From Cyanobacteria bacterium UBA7753 (GTDB lineage Bacteria > Cyanobacteriota > Vampirovibrionia > Gastranaerophilales > Gastranaerophilaceae): DNA of 64,000 nucleotides. The notes beneath the pieces are model-generated. The model was not told the origin of the DNA. It worked only from the letters and a program-made list of their open reading frames with translations, and did no database searches. This document shows positions 16,799 to 24,870 of this stretch, one piece after another. How positions within the stretch are numbered: position 1 is the first letter of the stretch; each line of letters starts with the position of its first letter. The stretch covers positions 4,990-68,989 of the forward strand of contig DLEF01000007.1 in NCBI GenBank assembly GCA_002481545.1, read 5' to 3'. The translations under genes and the position numbers were made by a program.

Positions 16799-18064
16799 AT
16801 GACTGACAGATTAAAAATATTTCTTGCATATCATAAAAACACCCCCTCTTATAAATCAGAGGTTTTTCAACCCGTATATGCGGGAGCCCAAAGCGGGAAA
16901 GAGACAATCGATTTCGCTCTGCCCGACAACACAGGGGATAATATATCGGCACTTAACCCGTATTACTGCGAACTTACGATGCACTATTGGGTTTTAAAAA
17001 ATTATCTTAAGACAGCGAAAGAGGATTATATCGGATTTGGGCACTATCGCAGATTACCTGATATTCCTAATATCACGGATAAAGATTATCCGTCGATTTT
17101 TGGCTGTACATATTCGGAGTCTTTAAAACTGTTTGAAACTTGGAAAAGCCTAGATTTAGCCGAATATTGTACGCCATATGATATTATTCTTCCATGCTCC
17201 GTGTATCTTTACGCGAATACCGTTAATCCCGTGTTGAGAGAAAACGAACCGCACTACAACATGTATGACCAGTTTAAAATTGAACACGATAATGATTTAC
17301 TGGATACCTTGAGTTCTGTAATTGAGCAGGAATTTCCTGATTATGCAGAGGCACTAAAGAGCACTTTTAAGCAAGATAAAATTCACTGTTTCAATATGTA
17401 TATTATGAAACGCGACATTCTCAAATCATTTTTGAATTGGGAGTTTGAGCTGTTGGACAAGACAGGCAAAGCTCTCGGCGGTTGGGAGCAGGAAAAATAT
17501 CGGCGAATGGCAGGCTTTTTAGGGGAAAGACTTATAAATGTTTGGCTCCAAAAGAACAACAACTATAAAATAGGATATTTCCCCGCTCTGATGATTGATT
17601 TCGATGCGGATTATATAAAGGAGGCTAACCGTCTGCACTCACTCGGTGATTATTCAAAGGAAATCGAAGTTTTAAAGGAATACTTACCTCAAGCCTCTGA
17701 TAAATTTGGGGTATCGACAACCATAATGCAACTGTACGGTCTCTTGAATAAACAAGAGGAGGTAAAAAAATATTTAAAAACCTCAGCGGATTGCGCCAAG
17801 ACGGCAGAGGATTATTATAACCTTGCACAAATATCCGCGAAATATAAGGATAAGAACGAAACAATCGAACTATATAAAAAGGCTTTGGAATTAAACGCTG
17901 ATGAAAAATTCTACGCACAGAGCTTTCTGGCTTATGCTAAAGCATTGAAAGATATTGATACAATCGGGCTTGCGTGGAATTATATGAGGAAGTTCAATTT
18001 AAACAAAGAAGAACAATCAGATTACGAACACTATTTAAAGATAAAAGACATGTTAGGGGAATAG
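16799..18064 (+). CDS. DUF4422 glycosyltransferase-like protein with C-terminal TPRs
   Basis: 421 aa. DUF4422 region (~5-270): DNTGDNISALNPYYCELTMHYWVLKN, then YIGFGHYRRLP, and IHCFNMYIMKRDI, the same landmarks as in the protein at 62252 (DNTGDNISSLN, YIGLMHYRRLF, MHTSSMFIMKRED). DUF4422 occurs in capsule and LPS clusters and is thought to be a glycosyltransferase. The last ~140 residues form TPRs (AEDYYNLAQISAKYKDKNETIELYKKALEL). No membrane segment. It shares an operon with the TPR-GT9 gene. Confidence 0.8.
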   Translation: MTDRLKIFLAYHKNTPSYKSEVFQPVYAGAQSGKETIDFALPDNTGDNISALNPYYCELTMHYWVLKNYLKTAKEDYIGFGHYRRLPDIPNITDKDYPSIFGCTYSESLKLFETWKSLDLAEYCTPYDIILPCSVYLYANTVNPVLRENEPHYNMYDQFKIEHDNDLLDTLSSVIEQEFPDYAEALKSTFKQDKIHCFNMYIMKRDILKSFLNWEFELLDKTGKALGGWEQEKYRRMAGFLGERLINVWLQKNNNYKIGYFPALMIDFDADYIKEANRLHSLGDYSKEIEVLKEYLPQASDKFGVSTTIMQLYGLLNKQEEVKKYLKTSADCAKTAEDYYNLAQISAKYKDKNETIELYKKALELNADEKFYAQSFLAYAKALKDIDTIGLAWNYMRKFNLNKEEQSDYEHYLKIKDMLGE

Positions 18065-18215
18065 CCTTTCATAATTGAGTTTTAGACTCATTCTTATTTA
18101 CTGTTTGCATGTTTTTTGTAAACTTTTGTAAATATATCTTTAAAAATCCTAAAGATTACGAAAATTTGTCCGTCATATATAGAGTAATCAATAAAGATTT
18201 TTTAAGGGGTTTCAC

Positions 18216-18707
18216 ATGTCAATAAATGCAATAAGCGGTAACAGTTTTAATTATGGGATGAATCAAGCAGATGTTATTAAGCCTGAAACCAGACAAAAGT
18301 TGCAAGCTTTGGGCATTGACGAAAAATCAGTAAGAACAGAAACTCAAGCACAAAACAAAATCAATGAAAAAGAACAACAATTAAGAAAGGCTATTCAAGA
18401 AAGATTACAAGAACAAGCATCAACTCAAATGCAACCTCAAGCAGGTATCCAACAACCACAACAGCCGCAAGCTGTAAACGGTATCGGTCAAGCAGAAAAA
18501 GTTGACGGTTTGGACAAGACTCAACAAGTACAACAACCTCAAGGTGCGGAAGCACAACCTGCCATCCAAAACAGACAAGATGGCAACGAGCAGGCTAAGG
18601 CGTTTGCGGGTTCTCAATCCGCACAACAGCCTCAGCAATTGGACCCGTTTGCTACGGGTAAAGACTTAGTTGCTATGTACAACAAGTTAAAACTGGGATT
18701 AGTATAA
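18216..18707 (+). CDS. Gln-rich orphan protein
   Basis: 163 aa; no family recognised. SD AAGGGG precedes the ATG. The N-terminal 70 residues look helical and charged (ETRQKLQALGIDEKSVRTETQ, NEKEQQLRKAIQERLQEQ). The middle is dominated by Gln/Pro/Ala (MQPQAGIQQPQQPQ), and the last segment is helical (DPFATGKDLVAMYNKLKLGLV). No signal peptide or membrane segment. The low-complexity middle will hinder searches. Small orphans of this composition are common in Gastranaerophilales-like genomes, where their job is unknown. Confidence 0.75.
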   Translation: MSINAISGNSFNYGMNQADVIKPETRQKLQALGIDEKSVRTETQAQNKINEKEQQLRKAIQERLQEQASTQMQPQAGIQQPQQPQAVNGIGQAEKVDGLDKTQQVQQPQGAEAQPAIQNRQDGNEQAKAFAGSQSAQQPQQLDPFATGKDLVAMYNKLKLGLV

Positions 18708-18746
18708 TATAATTTTTTCTTTTCATAATTTTCTCCGATTTTTTAG

Positions 18747-18779
18747 AAAACGCAAGTTCTCCCGAATGAGCGTTTTTTC
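18747..18779 (+). terminator. Weak terminator-like hairpin
   Basis: AAAACGC (18747-18753) pairs with GCGTTTT (18770-18776), then a T-tract, 3' of the Gln-rich gene. Confidence 0.55.
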
Positions 18780-18830
18780 TTTTTATATGGGGATTGGGGA
18801 ACGTACTTCTTCTATTTACCCATACCCATA

Positions 18831-18871
18831 AAAGACGGCGAAAATTCTAAAATAGAATTTTCGCCGTCTTT
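18831..18871. terminator. Bidirectional terminator between the Gln-rich gene and pgi
   Basis: A perfect 19-bp stem (18831-18849 with 18853-18871) around an AAA loop; core AAAGACGGCG / CGCCGTCTTT. Both strands end in T-runs, as expected for convergent genes. Confidence 0.92.
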
Positions 18872-18894
18872 AAAATTTGTTCGGAATAACTCTG

Positions 18895-20196
18895 TTATTG
18901 AGAAATTCTTCCCGGAACAACTACTCCGCCTTTTAGGTTCTTTTTGTAGAACTCAACATGTGGTTGAAGTACGCTATCCAAAACGTCAGGAAGTTGTTTA
19001 CCCGTCATAACTGCCGTTACGATTTCTTGGTAAACAGTTGCATAAGCTCTTAATTGAGTTAAAGCACCTGCAGCGGCAGGAGTTAAACCTAATTTAGCGG
19101 TTTCAACTTCTTCTACGAATAAAGCACCTGTTGAGCTGTATGATTTTGTTAAAGCTCCGATATAAGCTTTAGCGTTCTCTGAACATACACCGTGATCTGA
19201 AGGAACTGTAAGTGCGAATGCAAACTTGTTTGCAGGGTTGAAGTGAGCCTCTGCAGAGTGGTGCATTGCATCAGGAACCTTAGCAATTTGTTTCAAAGTA
19301 TCTTTTACAGATTCGTTTTGCATTTGAGCGTTCCAATAAACAGTGTTTTCAAAAGTTGAGCCCATATATTCGTGAACGGAAGTTTCTATTCCGTTTAACT
19401 TAGCGTCAGACCAGAAGATACCTTCTTTCAATGCGTCGTTTTCTTCCAAATCGGTAGATAATGACAAAGTTGAAACTTCTTGAGCAGCGTTCAACATTTG
19501 AATCATATCTTCCTTAGGCATTCCAGCCCAAATCAAAGCAAACAATGCGTGATCGTCGAATGCTGAGAATCTTCCGCCTACATCATCATGGATGTATAAG
19601 TTGCCAATCCATCCTTCTTCGTTAGAAGTTCTTCTTAATTCTGATTTTTCGGCATTCTTATCGGTTACTGCGATAAAGTGTTTAGCAGTAGCTTTTGCAG
19701 CTTCATCTTCTGACATACCTTTTGCCTTGTATGCGTCAGATACCATTTTTTGCATTCTCAAGAACCCGTCTTTTGTTTCAAAAGTTGAACCTGATTTTGA
19801 TGCAATCATAAAGTTTGAAGATAAAACGTTATTGCCCAACTTAGTTAAAAATCTTTCCAAACTAACGGAATCTACGTCAGAATAGAACAAAACTTTGTCG
19901 GAATTGATGTTTAAACCGTTTACTGATAACATATGTTCTACTGTGTGTTTAGAACCGCCGATACCCATAACGCTAAGCATAGTGTTACCTGTTTGAGCCT
20001 TGAAATTTTCTGCCATTGTATAAAGTTCGTCTACTCTCTTTAATTGTTCTTGAGGCAGATTAACCCAATTAAGGAAATGTCCTTGTTTGTTAGCTCTTGA
20101 TGATAATTCGTTTACTATTTCGGAAACTTTAGATTTGTAGTTTGAAAAATCTATGCCCGAAAATGTTGTTTTTACAGATGCCATTTTTGTAACCAT
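18895..20196 (-). CDS. pgi: Glucose-6-phosphate isomerase
   Basis: 433 aa. It interconverts glucose-6-phosphate and fructose-6-phosphate. Sequence landmarks: LSVMGIGGSKHTVEHML (sugar-phosphate loop), ASKSGSTFETK (SIS-like phosphate loop), DDVGGRFSAFDDHALFAL (family signature), and a C-terminal LQPHVEFYKKNLKGG. Its length is at the short end, like cyanobacterial and Firmicutes-type enzymes (430-530 aa). Start ATG follows GAAGGAAAAAA. It has its own terminator (18831-18871). Confidence 0.9.
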   Translation of the reverse strand: MVTKMASVKTTFSGIDFSNYKSKVSEIVNELSSRANKQGHFLNWVNLPQEQLKRVDELYTMAENFKAQTGNTMLSVMGIGGSKHTVEHMLSVNGLNINSDKVLFYSDVDSVSLERFLTKLGNNVLSSNFMIASKSGSTFETKDGFLRMQKMVSDAYKAKGMSEDEAAKATAKHFIAVTDKNAEKSELRRTSNEEGWIGNLYIHDDVGGRFSAFDDHALFALIWAGMPKEDMIQMLNAAQEVSTLSLSTDLEENDALKEGIFWSDAKLNGIETSVHEYMGSTFENTVYWNAQMQNESVKDTLKQIAKVPDAMHHSAEAHFNPANKFAFALTVPSDHGVCSENAKAYIGALTKSYSSTGALFVEEVETAKLGLTPAAAGALTQLRAYATVYQEIVTAVMTGKQLPDVLDSVLQPHVEFYKKNLKGGVVVPGRISQ

Positions 20197-20315
20197 AATT
20201 TTTTCCTTCTTTTCTTACTATTACACTCATATTCTAGTATAAAGACAACGTAAAGCAAAGCGGAGGTAAGGGGTAAATGAATTTTAAGGTTTAAACTGCT
20301 TGTGAAAGTCCTTAT

Positions 20316-20444
20316 GTTACTGTCATTCTGAGTACATGCAACCAAATGAGTGCGAAGAATCCTTTTATTTTTTAGATCCTTCGCTGTTACAATTCTAAAA
20401 ACATGTCCGTTATATTAAATCAATCGCTCAGGATGACAATAACG
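20316..20444. repeat. Palindromic intergenic repeat, unit A
   Basis: Outer arms GTTACTGTCATTCTGAG (20316-20332) and CTCAGGATGACAATAAC (20427-20443) are inverted copies with two mismatches. Inner arms GCGAAGAATC and GATCCTTCGC are also inverted. The loop holds only about a dozen bases. This is the empty form of the element that carries a GIY-YIG gene in unit B. Confidence 0.85.
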
Positions 20445-20464
20445 TATTGTTTCAAAAAAAGACT

Positions 20465-20910
20465 AAACTGTCATTCTGAGTACTTTCGCCCAAGCAGGTA
20501 CGAAGAATCTTTATTTTGAATTAATGCTACAATTATTGAAATGAAAAATAAGCAAGGATATATTTATATAGTTACCAATTATACTCATAGTGTAGTATAT
20601 ATCGGAGTAACATCAAATTTAACTGCAAGGATATTTCAACATAAACATAAGGTCGCAGAAGGTTTTACAAACAAATATAATGTAAATCATCTTGTATATT
20701 ATGAAGTCTATGACAATATTGTTGATGCCATTGCTCGTGAAAAATATTTGAAAGGGAAAACAAGAAAATACAAGAATGAATTAATCAACAAATTTAACCC
20801 CGAATGGAAAGATTTGTACGAAGATATAATATAAGTTTTATAAGATCCTTCGCTGTTATATCTAAAATTTTGTCTAAAATATAAGGATTTTGCTCAGGAT
20901 GACAATAACG
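20465..20910. mobile_element. Palindromic repeat unit B with a GIY-YIG gene in its loop
   Basis: Left arm: AAACTGTCATTCTGAG (20465-20480) to CGAAGAATCT (20501-20510). Right arm: AGATCCTTCGCTG (from 20843) to GCTCAGGATGACAATAACG (ending 20910). The arms are the inverted-repeat halves seen fused in units A (20316-20444) and C (20930-21056). Here they are separated by about 330 bases holding one complete GIY-YIG ORF. This looks like a carrier element with empty derivatives on both sides. Mobility is inferred, not shown. Confidence 0.55.
20541..20834 (+). CDS. Solitary GIY-YIG endonuclease-domain protein
   Basis: 97 aa, size of the YhbQ/UPF0213-like single-domain family. GIY and YIG motifs read YIY (residues 7-9) and YIG (20-22), followed by Arg30 and catalytic Glu67 in AREKYLKG, the expected order. 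There is no DNA-binding partner domain. It is a metal-dependent DNA-cutting fold; biological targets of solitary members are poorly known. Its position in the loop of an inverted repeat (unit B) that recurs in the window suggests it acts on, or travels with, that repeat. No strong ribosome-binding site is seen, so translation may be weak. Confidence 0.88.
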   Translation: MKNKQGYIYIVTNYTHSVVYIGVTSNLTARIFQHKHKVAEGFTNKYNVNHLVYYEVYDNIVDAIAREKYLKGKTRKYKNELINKFNPEWKDLYEDII

Positions 20911-20929
20911 CATTGTTTAAAAAAAGGCT

Positions 20930-21056
20930 AAACTGTCATTCTGAGTACATTCGCCAAAGCAAGTACGAAGAATCTTTTATTTATTTTTAAGCTTCTTCGC
21001 TGTAATAATTCAATAATTACATTTTGGATATTAAATTTTTCGCTCAGGATGACAAT
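20930..21056. repeat. Palindromic intergenic repeat, unit C
   Basis: AAACTGTCATTCTGAG (from 20930) to ACGAAGAATCT, short loop, then AGCTTCTTCGCTG to CGCTCAGGATGACAATTG. Same layout as unit A, adjacent to and in tandem with the gene-carrying unit B. Confidence 0.85.
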
Positions 21057-21436
21057 TGAAGTATGATTTAAAGGATTAATATATTTTTCACTTCTTTAAC
21101 GAAATATTGAAAATATCCTCCGTATGAATGATTTAAAAATAGGCAATATAATGTAGATTAAGATTGGAAGGAGGATTTGGACAGAGGATAAATAATCCTA
21201 AGTTCAAAAAAAGATGTTCGGGCATGCCCAAAATCGAAAATTCTTTTGAGATTTGCCCAAATATCCGACAAAAAACCGCCCGATTTAACAAAACTTAATA
21301 AATTTGCAACATGCTCAATAGCATGCATGGCATGGGTTTCGGGCAAATCGATAAGCGGTAAAAAATCCTTGAAAACGTAGAGTTTGTCTTATCATGGGCG
21401 ATAGGATATAATTGAAAAGTGTTGGGAAGTTACTTT
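21057..21436. other. Intergenic region upstream of yggS
   Basis: No gene that I can support. A minus-strand ORF (21158-21346) has no ribosome-binding site and no recognisable content. A TATAAT at 21406-21411 probably drives yggS-sepF, giving a leader of about 20 bases. Confidence 0.5.
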
Positions 21437-22111
21437 ATGACAAATCATGTTATTAAAAATAATCTTCTGCGTTTAACACAAGATATCGTACCTTATACAC
21501 CAAAAATAGTTGCAGTTACAAAGTATTACGACGTCAGTGCCATACTCGATGCGTATGACGTAGGGCTGAGAATCTTTGGAGAATCAAGAGCAAACGACGC
21601 AATCAAAAAGATTGAACAATTGCCCGAGAATATCAAAAAAGACAGTGAATTTCACTTCATCGGTCACTTGCAGACGAACAAAGTTGACAAAGTCGTTAAA
21701 TATTTTGATTGTATACAATCGGTAGATTCTTTGCATCTTGCAAAGGCAATTTCCGAAAGTGCAATGAAGTTGAACAAAGTTCAAACAATCTTTCTGCAAG
21801 TCAATATATCCGGAGAAGTCCAGAAATTCGGTTTTGAAGAGAATGAGCTTGATGAGTGTATTGATGAAATAAAGACTTTGGAAGGATTGAATGTAAACGG
21901 TTTGATGTGCATGGCACCACTCGGCGCCGATGAGGATACTTTAAACAAAGTTTTCTCACACGCAAGAGAGCTCAAAGAGAGTTTAGCAAATAAACACAAT
22001 TTGAACTTAGAAGAACTGTCTATGGGTATGAGTGATGATTATAAAATTGCTGTTAAAAATGGGGCGACAATGATACGTATAGGGCGACTACTATTTAGTG
22101 AGAATAAATAA
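21437..22111 (+). CDS. yggS: YggS/PLPBP family pyridoxal-phosphate homeostasis protein
   Basis: 224 aa from the ATG at 21437 (MTNHVIKNN); a longer frame begins with a GTG 18 bases earlier, upstream of any likely ribosome-binding site. The family is a single alanine-racemase-like TIM barrel holding PLP: KIVAVTKYY (the PLP lysine), FGESRANDA, FHFIGHLQTNKV, VNISGEVQKFGF, LMCMAPLG, LSMGMSDDYKIAVKNGATMIRIGR. All are standard signatures. It is directly followed by sepF, a pairing common in Firmicutes and cyanobacteria. Confidence 0.93.
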   Translation: MTNHVIKNNLLRLTQDIVPYTPKIVAVTKYYDVSAILDAYDVGLRIFGESRANDAIKKIEQLPENIKKDSEFHFIGHLQTNKVDKVVKYFDCIQSVDSLHLAKAISESAMKLNKVQTIFLQVNISGEVQKFGFEENELDECIDEIKTLEGLNVNGLMCMAPLGADEDTLNKVFSHARELKESLANKHNLNLEELSMGMSDDYKIAVKNGATMIRIGRLLFSENK

Positions 22112-22123
22112 CTTGGAGGGAAG

Positions 22124-22639
22124 ATGAGCATAAGCGAAACAATAGGAAAGATGGTAGATGGAATTTCAGATGTATTAGGTTTGGGCGAAGGCAACGACTA
22201 TACTGATGAAGATGTGTTCGGAACATTTGGCAGACCTGAAGTTGAATACGAACAAGAAGGTAGTGCATTAAAGGTAAACGAACCTGAATATCAACCAAGA
22301 AGAGAGAATAAGGAAAGAAATAAAGTTGCGAGAATGTCTAATTACAAAGGTCACGAAGTAAAAATCATTGATCCGCGTTCTTACGGTGATACAAGACAAA
22401 TCGTTGATGAATTATTGGAAAATAAAACTGTTATTTTGAACTTACATTTATTGGATAAGGAAAATGCACAAAAGACTATTGATTTTATCTGCGGTGCAAC
22501 TTATGCAATCAACGGTACAGTTCAAAAAGCCGGTGATACCGTTTTTGTATTTACTCCTCAAACGGTTCAATTGTCGGTAGAGGCTAAAGAAAACAATGCT
22601 TTCGGTACCAACTACTGGGGAAGCAACACACGCCTTTAA
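22124..22639 (+). CDS. sepF: Cell division protein SepF
   Basis: 171 aa. SepF binds FtsZ and the membrane to align the Z-ring. The first residues (MSISETIGKMVDGISDVLG) form an amphipathic membrane-targeting helix. A disordered linker follows (~25-80). The C-terminal SepF domain is clear: DPRSYGDTRQIVDELLENKTVILNLHLLD, ENAQKTIDFICGATYAINGTVQKAGDTVFVFTP. AGGGAAG precedes the ATG, 12 bases after yggS, so the two are co-transcribed. Confidence 0.94.
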   Translation: MSISETIGKMVDGISDVLGLGEGNDYTDEDVFGTFGRPEVEYEQEGSALKVNEPEYQPRRENKERNKVARMSNYKGHEVKIIDPRSYGDTRQIVDELLENKTVILNLHLLDKENAQKTIDFICGATYAINGTVQKAGDTVFVFTPQTVQLSVEAKENNAFGTNYWGSNTRL

Positions 22640-22682
22640 TAAAAAATAAAATATAAATTGATTTGTGATAGTTGGATATTTA

Positions 22683-22706
22683 GGGTGCATTAGCATCCTT
22701 TTTTTT
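22683..22706 (+). terminator. Terminator after sepF
   Basis: GGGTGC and GCATCC form a short stem around ATTA, followed by an eight-base T-run. Confidence 0.8.
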
Positions 22707-22789
22707 GCGCAAAATTAAGGGACGATTAATTTTATTTAGTCGTATGGTAAACTTTAAATTTAATACCTCAATAACATCATTAATTACGC

Positions 22790-22815
22790 ATTACTAATTA
22801 CTAATTACTAATTAA
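22790..22815. repeat. Short tandem repeat of ATTACTA
   Basis: Three consecutive copies of a 7-base unit in noncoding DNA. Possibly replication-slippage derived. Confidence 0.6.
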
Positions 22816-22855
22816 ATTCACCCCAACCCTTTACAAATACGGAAAAATATATTAC

Positions 22856-22873
22856 CATATTCATATGAATATG
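22856..22873. promoter_or_regulatory. 18-bp perfect palindrome, operator-like
   Basis: CATATTCATATGAATATG reads the same on both strands. It lies just after a possible promoter (TTTACA around 22830, 17-base spacer, TACCAT). It is followed by a short transcript region that ends at the 22955-22978 terminator. A dimeric regulator could bind here; none is identified. Confidence 0.4.
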
Positions 22874-22954
22874 AATTTACGACGTACACAATTTAAGGAA
22901 AAAGGCTTGTTTTTATTTTAAAACATCTTATTTTGTGTATATAAAAATAAAATC

Positions 22955-22978
22955 AAGACCTTGGAAAAGGTCTTTTTT
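22955..22978 (+). terminator. Terminator of a short transcript upstream of the 23092 leader ORF
   Basis: AAGACCTT (22955-22962), GGAA loop, AAGGTCTT (22967-22974), then T's. No recognised gene precedes it within the intergenic space, so it suggests a short RNA or an attenuator. Confidence 0.7.
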
Positions 22979-23091
22979 GTTATATGGACGCTAAAATATT
23001 ACGCAATATTACATAACCGTTACAAATATGTAAGAATAATAGCAAATTTTTGTATTCATCACACTTAATAAATAAAGGAAGGTTAAAAATT

Positions 23092-23175
23092 ATGATTTTA
23101 AATATACGACGACGTTATACTAAGAAGGCTAATTCGGCTTTCAAAAAATTGATGAACCTCAGATGGGGATTGTAG
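23092..23175 (+). CDS. 27-aa basic leader ORF
   Basis: ATG at 23092 follows a strong AAAGGAAGG site. The peptide starts MILNIRRRYTKKANS and ends MNLRWGL, so it is highly basic. It contains consecutive arginine codons CGA-CGA-CGT. Its stop is 24 bases before the ATG of the 462-aa orphan gene. The arrangement fits a translated leader peptide that could couple translation to the downstream gene. It could also be an independent small protein. No homologue known to me. Confidence 0.5.
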   Translation: MILNIRRRYTKKANSAFKKLMNLRWGL

Positions 23176-23199
23176 TACTTAGTATAAGGTTAGGACAAA

Positions 23200-24588
23200 A
23201 TGGCAATAGCAGCAAAAATATTTTCTACATTGGGAAATTCCCAATCATTAGTTCCGTTGGCAGTGAAAGACTGCGCTAACGGTGCCGGCATGACGGCAGC
23301 ATCTTCCGTGACGAGCAAAGACGAGGGAAGAGACAGATTTATAGATGAGTTTGGTTCGGAAGCCATATGGCTCGGCGGTATTCCGACTTTCAAAAAAGCA
23401 ATCGACAAAACATTATTCAAAGCAGCAGGACTTGATCCGAATTATGACGTTAGAAACCTCAAAGATAAAGATATCTTTGAAAAGACAAAGAAATATGCCC
23501 CGAATGATAAGATAAAATCTAACATAGAAAAAATCGGACAAAATCAAAGAACATTTAAAAACCTGAATATAGCGAAATTCTCTCTGGCGACTCTCATGAC
23601 GTTAGGTACATACAACGTTATGACCGACTTAAAACAAAAATATACTCATAACAGAATAAAATCTAAACTCCTCAAACAGAGCCAAGAGAATGTAAAAGCA
23701 ATGAATGACAAGTTCCTTGCCTCCGACAGTGTAAAAGCAGGCATGAACTCAAACTTCAAATCATTGGAAAAAATCAGAACAGGTGCGGTTGATAACAAAA
23801 ACGGTCAAGAAGGACAGCCGAACTTCAAAGGGCTGTACAATGTAATGCTTGATCCGGTCAAAAACACTATGGTACTTGATGGCGGTATCACAACCGAAAG
23901 ACTTGCGAAATCAAGATCGCCTCAAGAGCTCGCAGGCTATGCTATAAAAGAGGGTGGATTCTTATTCTTTATGTACGTTTTGGGACAAAAAATCCAATCA
24001 CATCTTGAAAAATCCGCAGACAAAAAACACAACAAAAATATTTCACTTGACGCAAGAGTCTTGGAAAACGACAGCTTAAAACAAGCCTTTGCGGATAAAA
24101 GCATTGAAAAAAGCTTAAACGATTTTGAAAAATTCACCAATCCGAATGCCAAAGACGCCGATTTATACGAGTTTTTGCACAACTATCCCGATAATATGGT
24201 AGTCGATGCGGCAAAACAATCGGATATTATAAAGACTTACAAAAAGCCTAAAAAATGGTATCAAATATTCAAAAAATCAGAAGATACGGGCATCATAGAC
24301 AGCAGAAAGTACATCAATATGGACAGCGTAAAAAATACATATAAAAACATGTCCAAGCTGTACAACCAGTATAAAACCTCGGGTGAGACCGCAGACAAGT
24401 TCTTTAACGGAGTAAGAAAGCTCAAGAGGGGCTCAATTATGAAAAATATCGGCTCCACTATCTTCGCTCTCGGTGTATTTTTACCGGGAGTAATGCTCGC
24501 TGACAGATTTTTAAAACCTGATAATAAAGAGTTTGCCGTAGAAAAAGAGATAAAAGCTCAATTGGCAAAAGAAAATAAAATCGTGTAG
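23200..24588 (+). CDS. Orphan protein with hydrophobic segments, 462 aa
   Basis: No family recognised. The N-terminal ~60 residues are Ala/Ser/Thr rich with SVTSKDEGRDRFIDEFGSEAIWLGGIPTF. Possible membrane-associated stretches are near 125-145 (FSLATLMTLGTYNVMTDL), 250-265 (EGGFLFFMYVLGQ) and 425-445 (IGSTIFALGVFLPGVMLADRF). The rest is Lys-rich, helical and repetitive in feel. There is no clear signal peptide. It starts 24 bases after the small basic ORF at 23092. Its length, composition and absence of motifs resemble lineage-specific proteins of gut Melainabacteria; that is an impression, not a search result. Confidence 0.75.
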   Translation: MAIAAKIFSTLGNSQSLVPLAVKDCANGAGMTAASSVTSKDEGRDRFIDEFGSEAIWLGGIPTFKKAIDKTLFKAAGLDPNYDVRNLKDKDIFEKTKKYAPNDKIKSNIEKIGQNQRTFKNLNIAKFSLATLMTLGTYNVMTDLKQKYTHNRIKSKLLKQSQENVKAMNDKFLASDSVKAGMNSNFKSLEKIRTGAVDNKNGQEGQPNFKGLYNVMLDPVKNTMVLDGGITTERLAKSRSPQELAGYAIKEGGFLFFMYVLGQKIQSHLEKSADKKHNKNISLDARVLENDSLKQAFADKSIEKSLNDFEKFTNPNAKDADLYEFLHNYPDNMVVDAAKQSDIIKTYKKPKKWYQIFKKSEDTGIIDSRKYINMDSVKNTYKNMSKLYNQYKTSGETADKFFNGVRKLKRGSIMKNIGSTIFALGVFLPGVMLADRFLKPDNKEFAVEKEIKAQLAKENKIV

Positions 24589-24622
24589 ATTGATGACGAA
24601 CACTTATGGTGCTTAATCCGCA

Positions 24623-24841
24623 CTACATTTGCTGTTTGTCCATTGCCTCATAAACTACCGATGCGAGTATAAAAAATGTCATAGCCTGTATCATAATAAC
24701 CTTCTTTCTTTGTGATGTTTTCTTATATCGGTCATTCCCAACCTTCTTGAGAATTGTAGCAGGCATGTACGTCAGAAACGGACAAACAAAATTTGTTTTA
24801 TAAAATTTGTGCAATGAGGGATTTTGCGTGAGTTTTGCCAA
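24623..24841 (-). CDS. Possible small membrane protein, 72 aa, TTG start
   Basis: The frame opens with TTG at 24841, preceded by AGAGGTTAAATA, an acceptable ribosome-binding site. A single hydrophobic stretch (VIMIQAMTFFILASVVYEAM) lies near the C-terminus after a basic region (NDRYKKTSQRKK). No homologue recognised. It occupies most of an otherwise empty interval between two genes and is plausible but unproven. Confidence 0.4.
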   Translation of the reverse strand: MAKLTQNPSLHKFYKTNFVCPFLTYMPATILKKVGNDRYKKTSQRKKVIMIQAMTFFILASVVYEAMDKQQM

Positions 24842-24870
24842 TATTTAACCTCTCATGCTAAAATAGATTT

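Noticed and set aside
20316..21056. Classical insertion sequence
   Set aside because: No transposase; the only gene is a GIY-YIG nuclease domain. Treated as an unusual element instead.
21158..21346. 62-aa minus-strand ORF upstream of yggS
   Set aside because: No ribosome-binding site, no recognisable content; the frame is closed by a stop a few codons upstream.
22790..22815. Possible CRISPR-like array
   Set aside because: Three contiguous 7-base units with no spacers; simple tandem repeat.
22865..22921. 18-codon ORF MNMNLRRTQF... after the palindrome
   Set aside because: No ribosome-binding site; the start codon lies inside the palindrome. Noted only because of its similarity to the later leader ORF.
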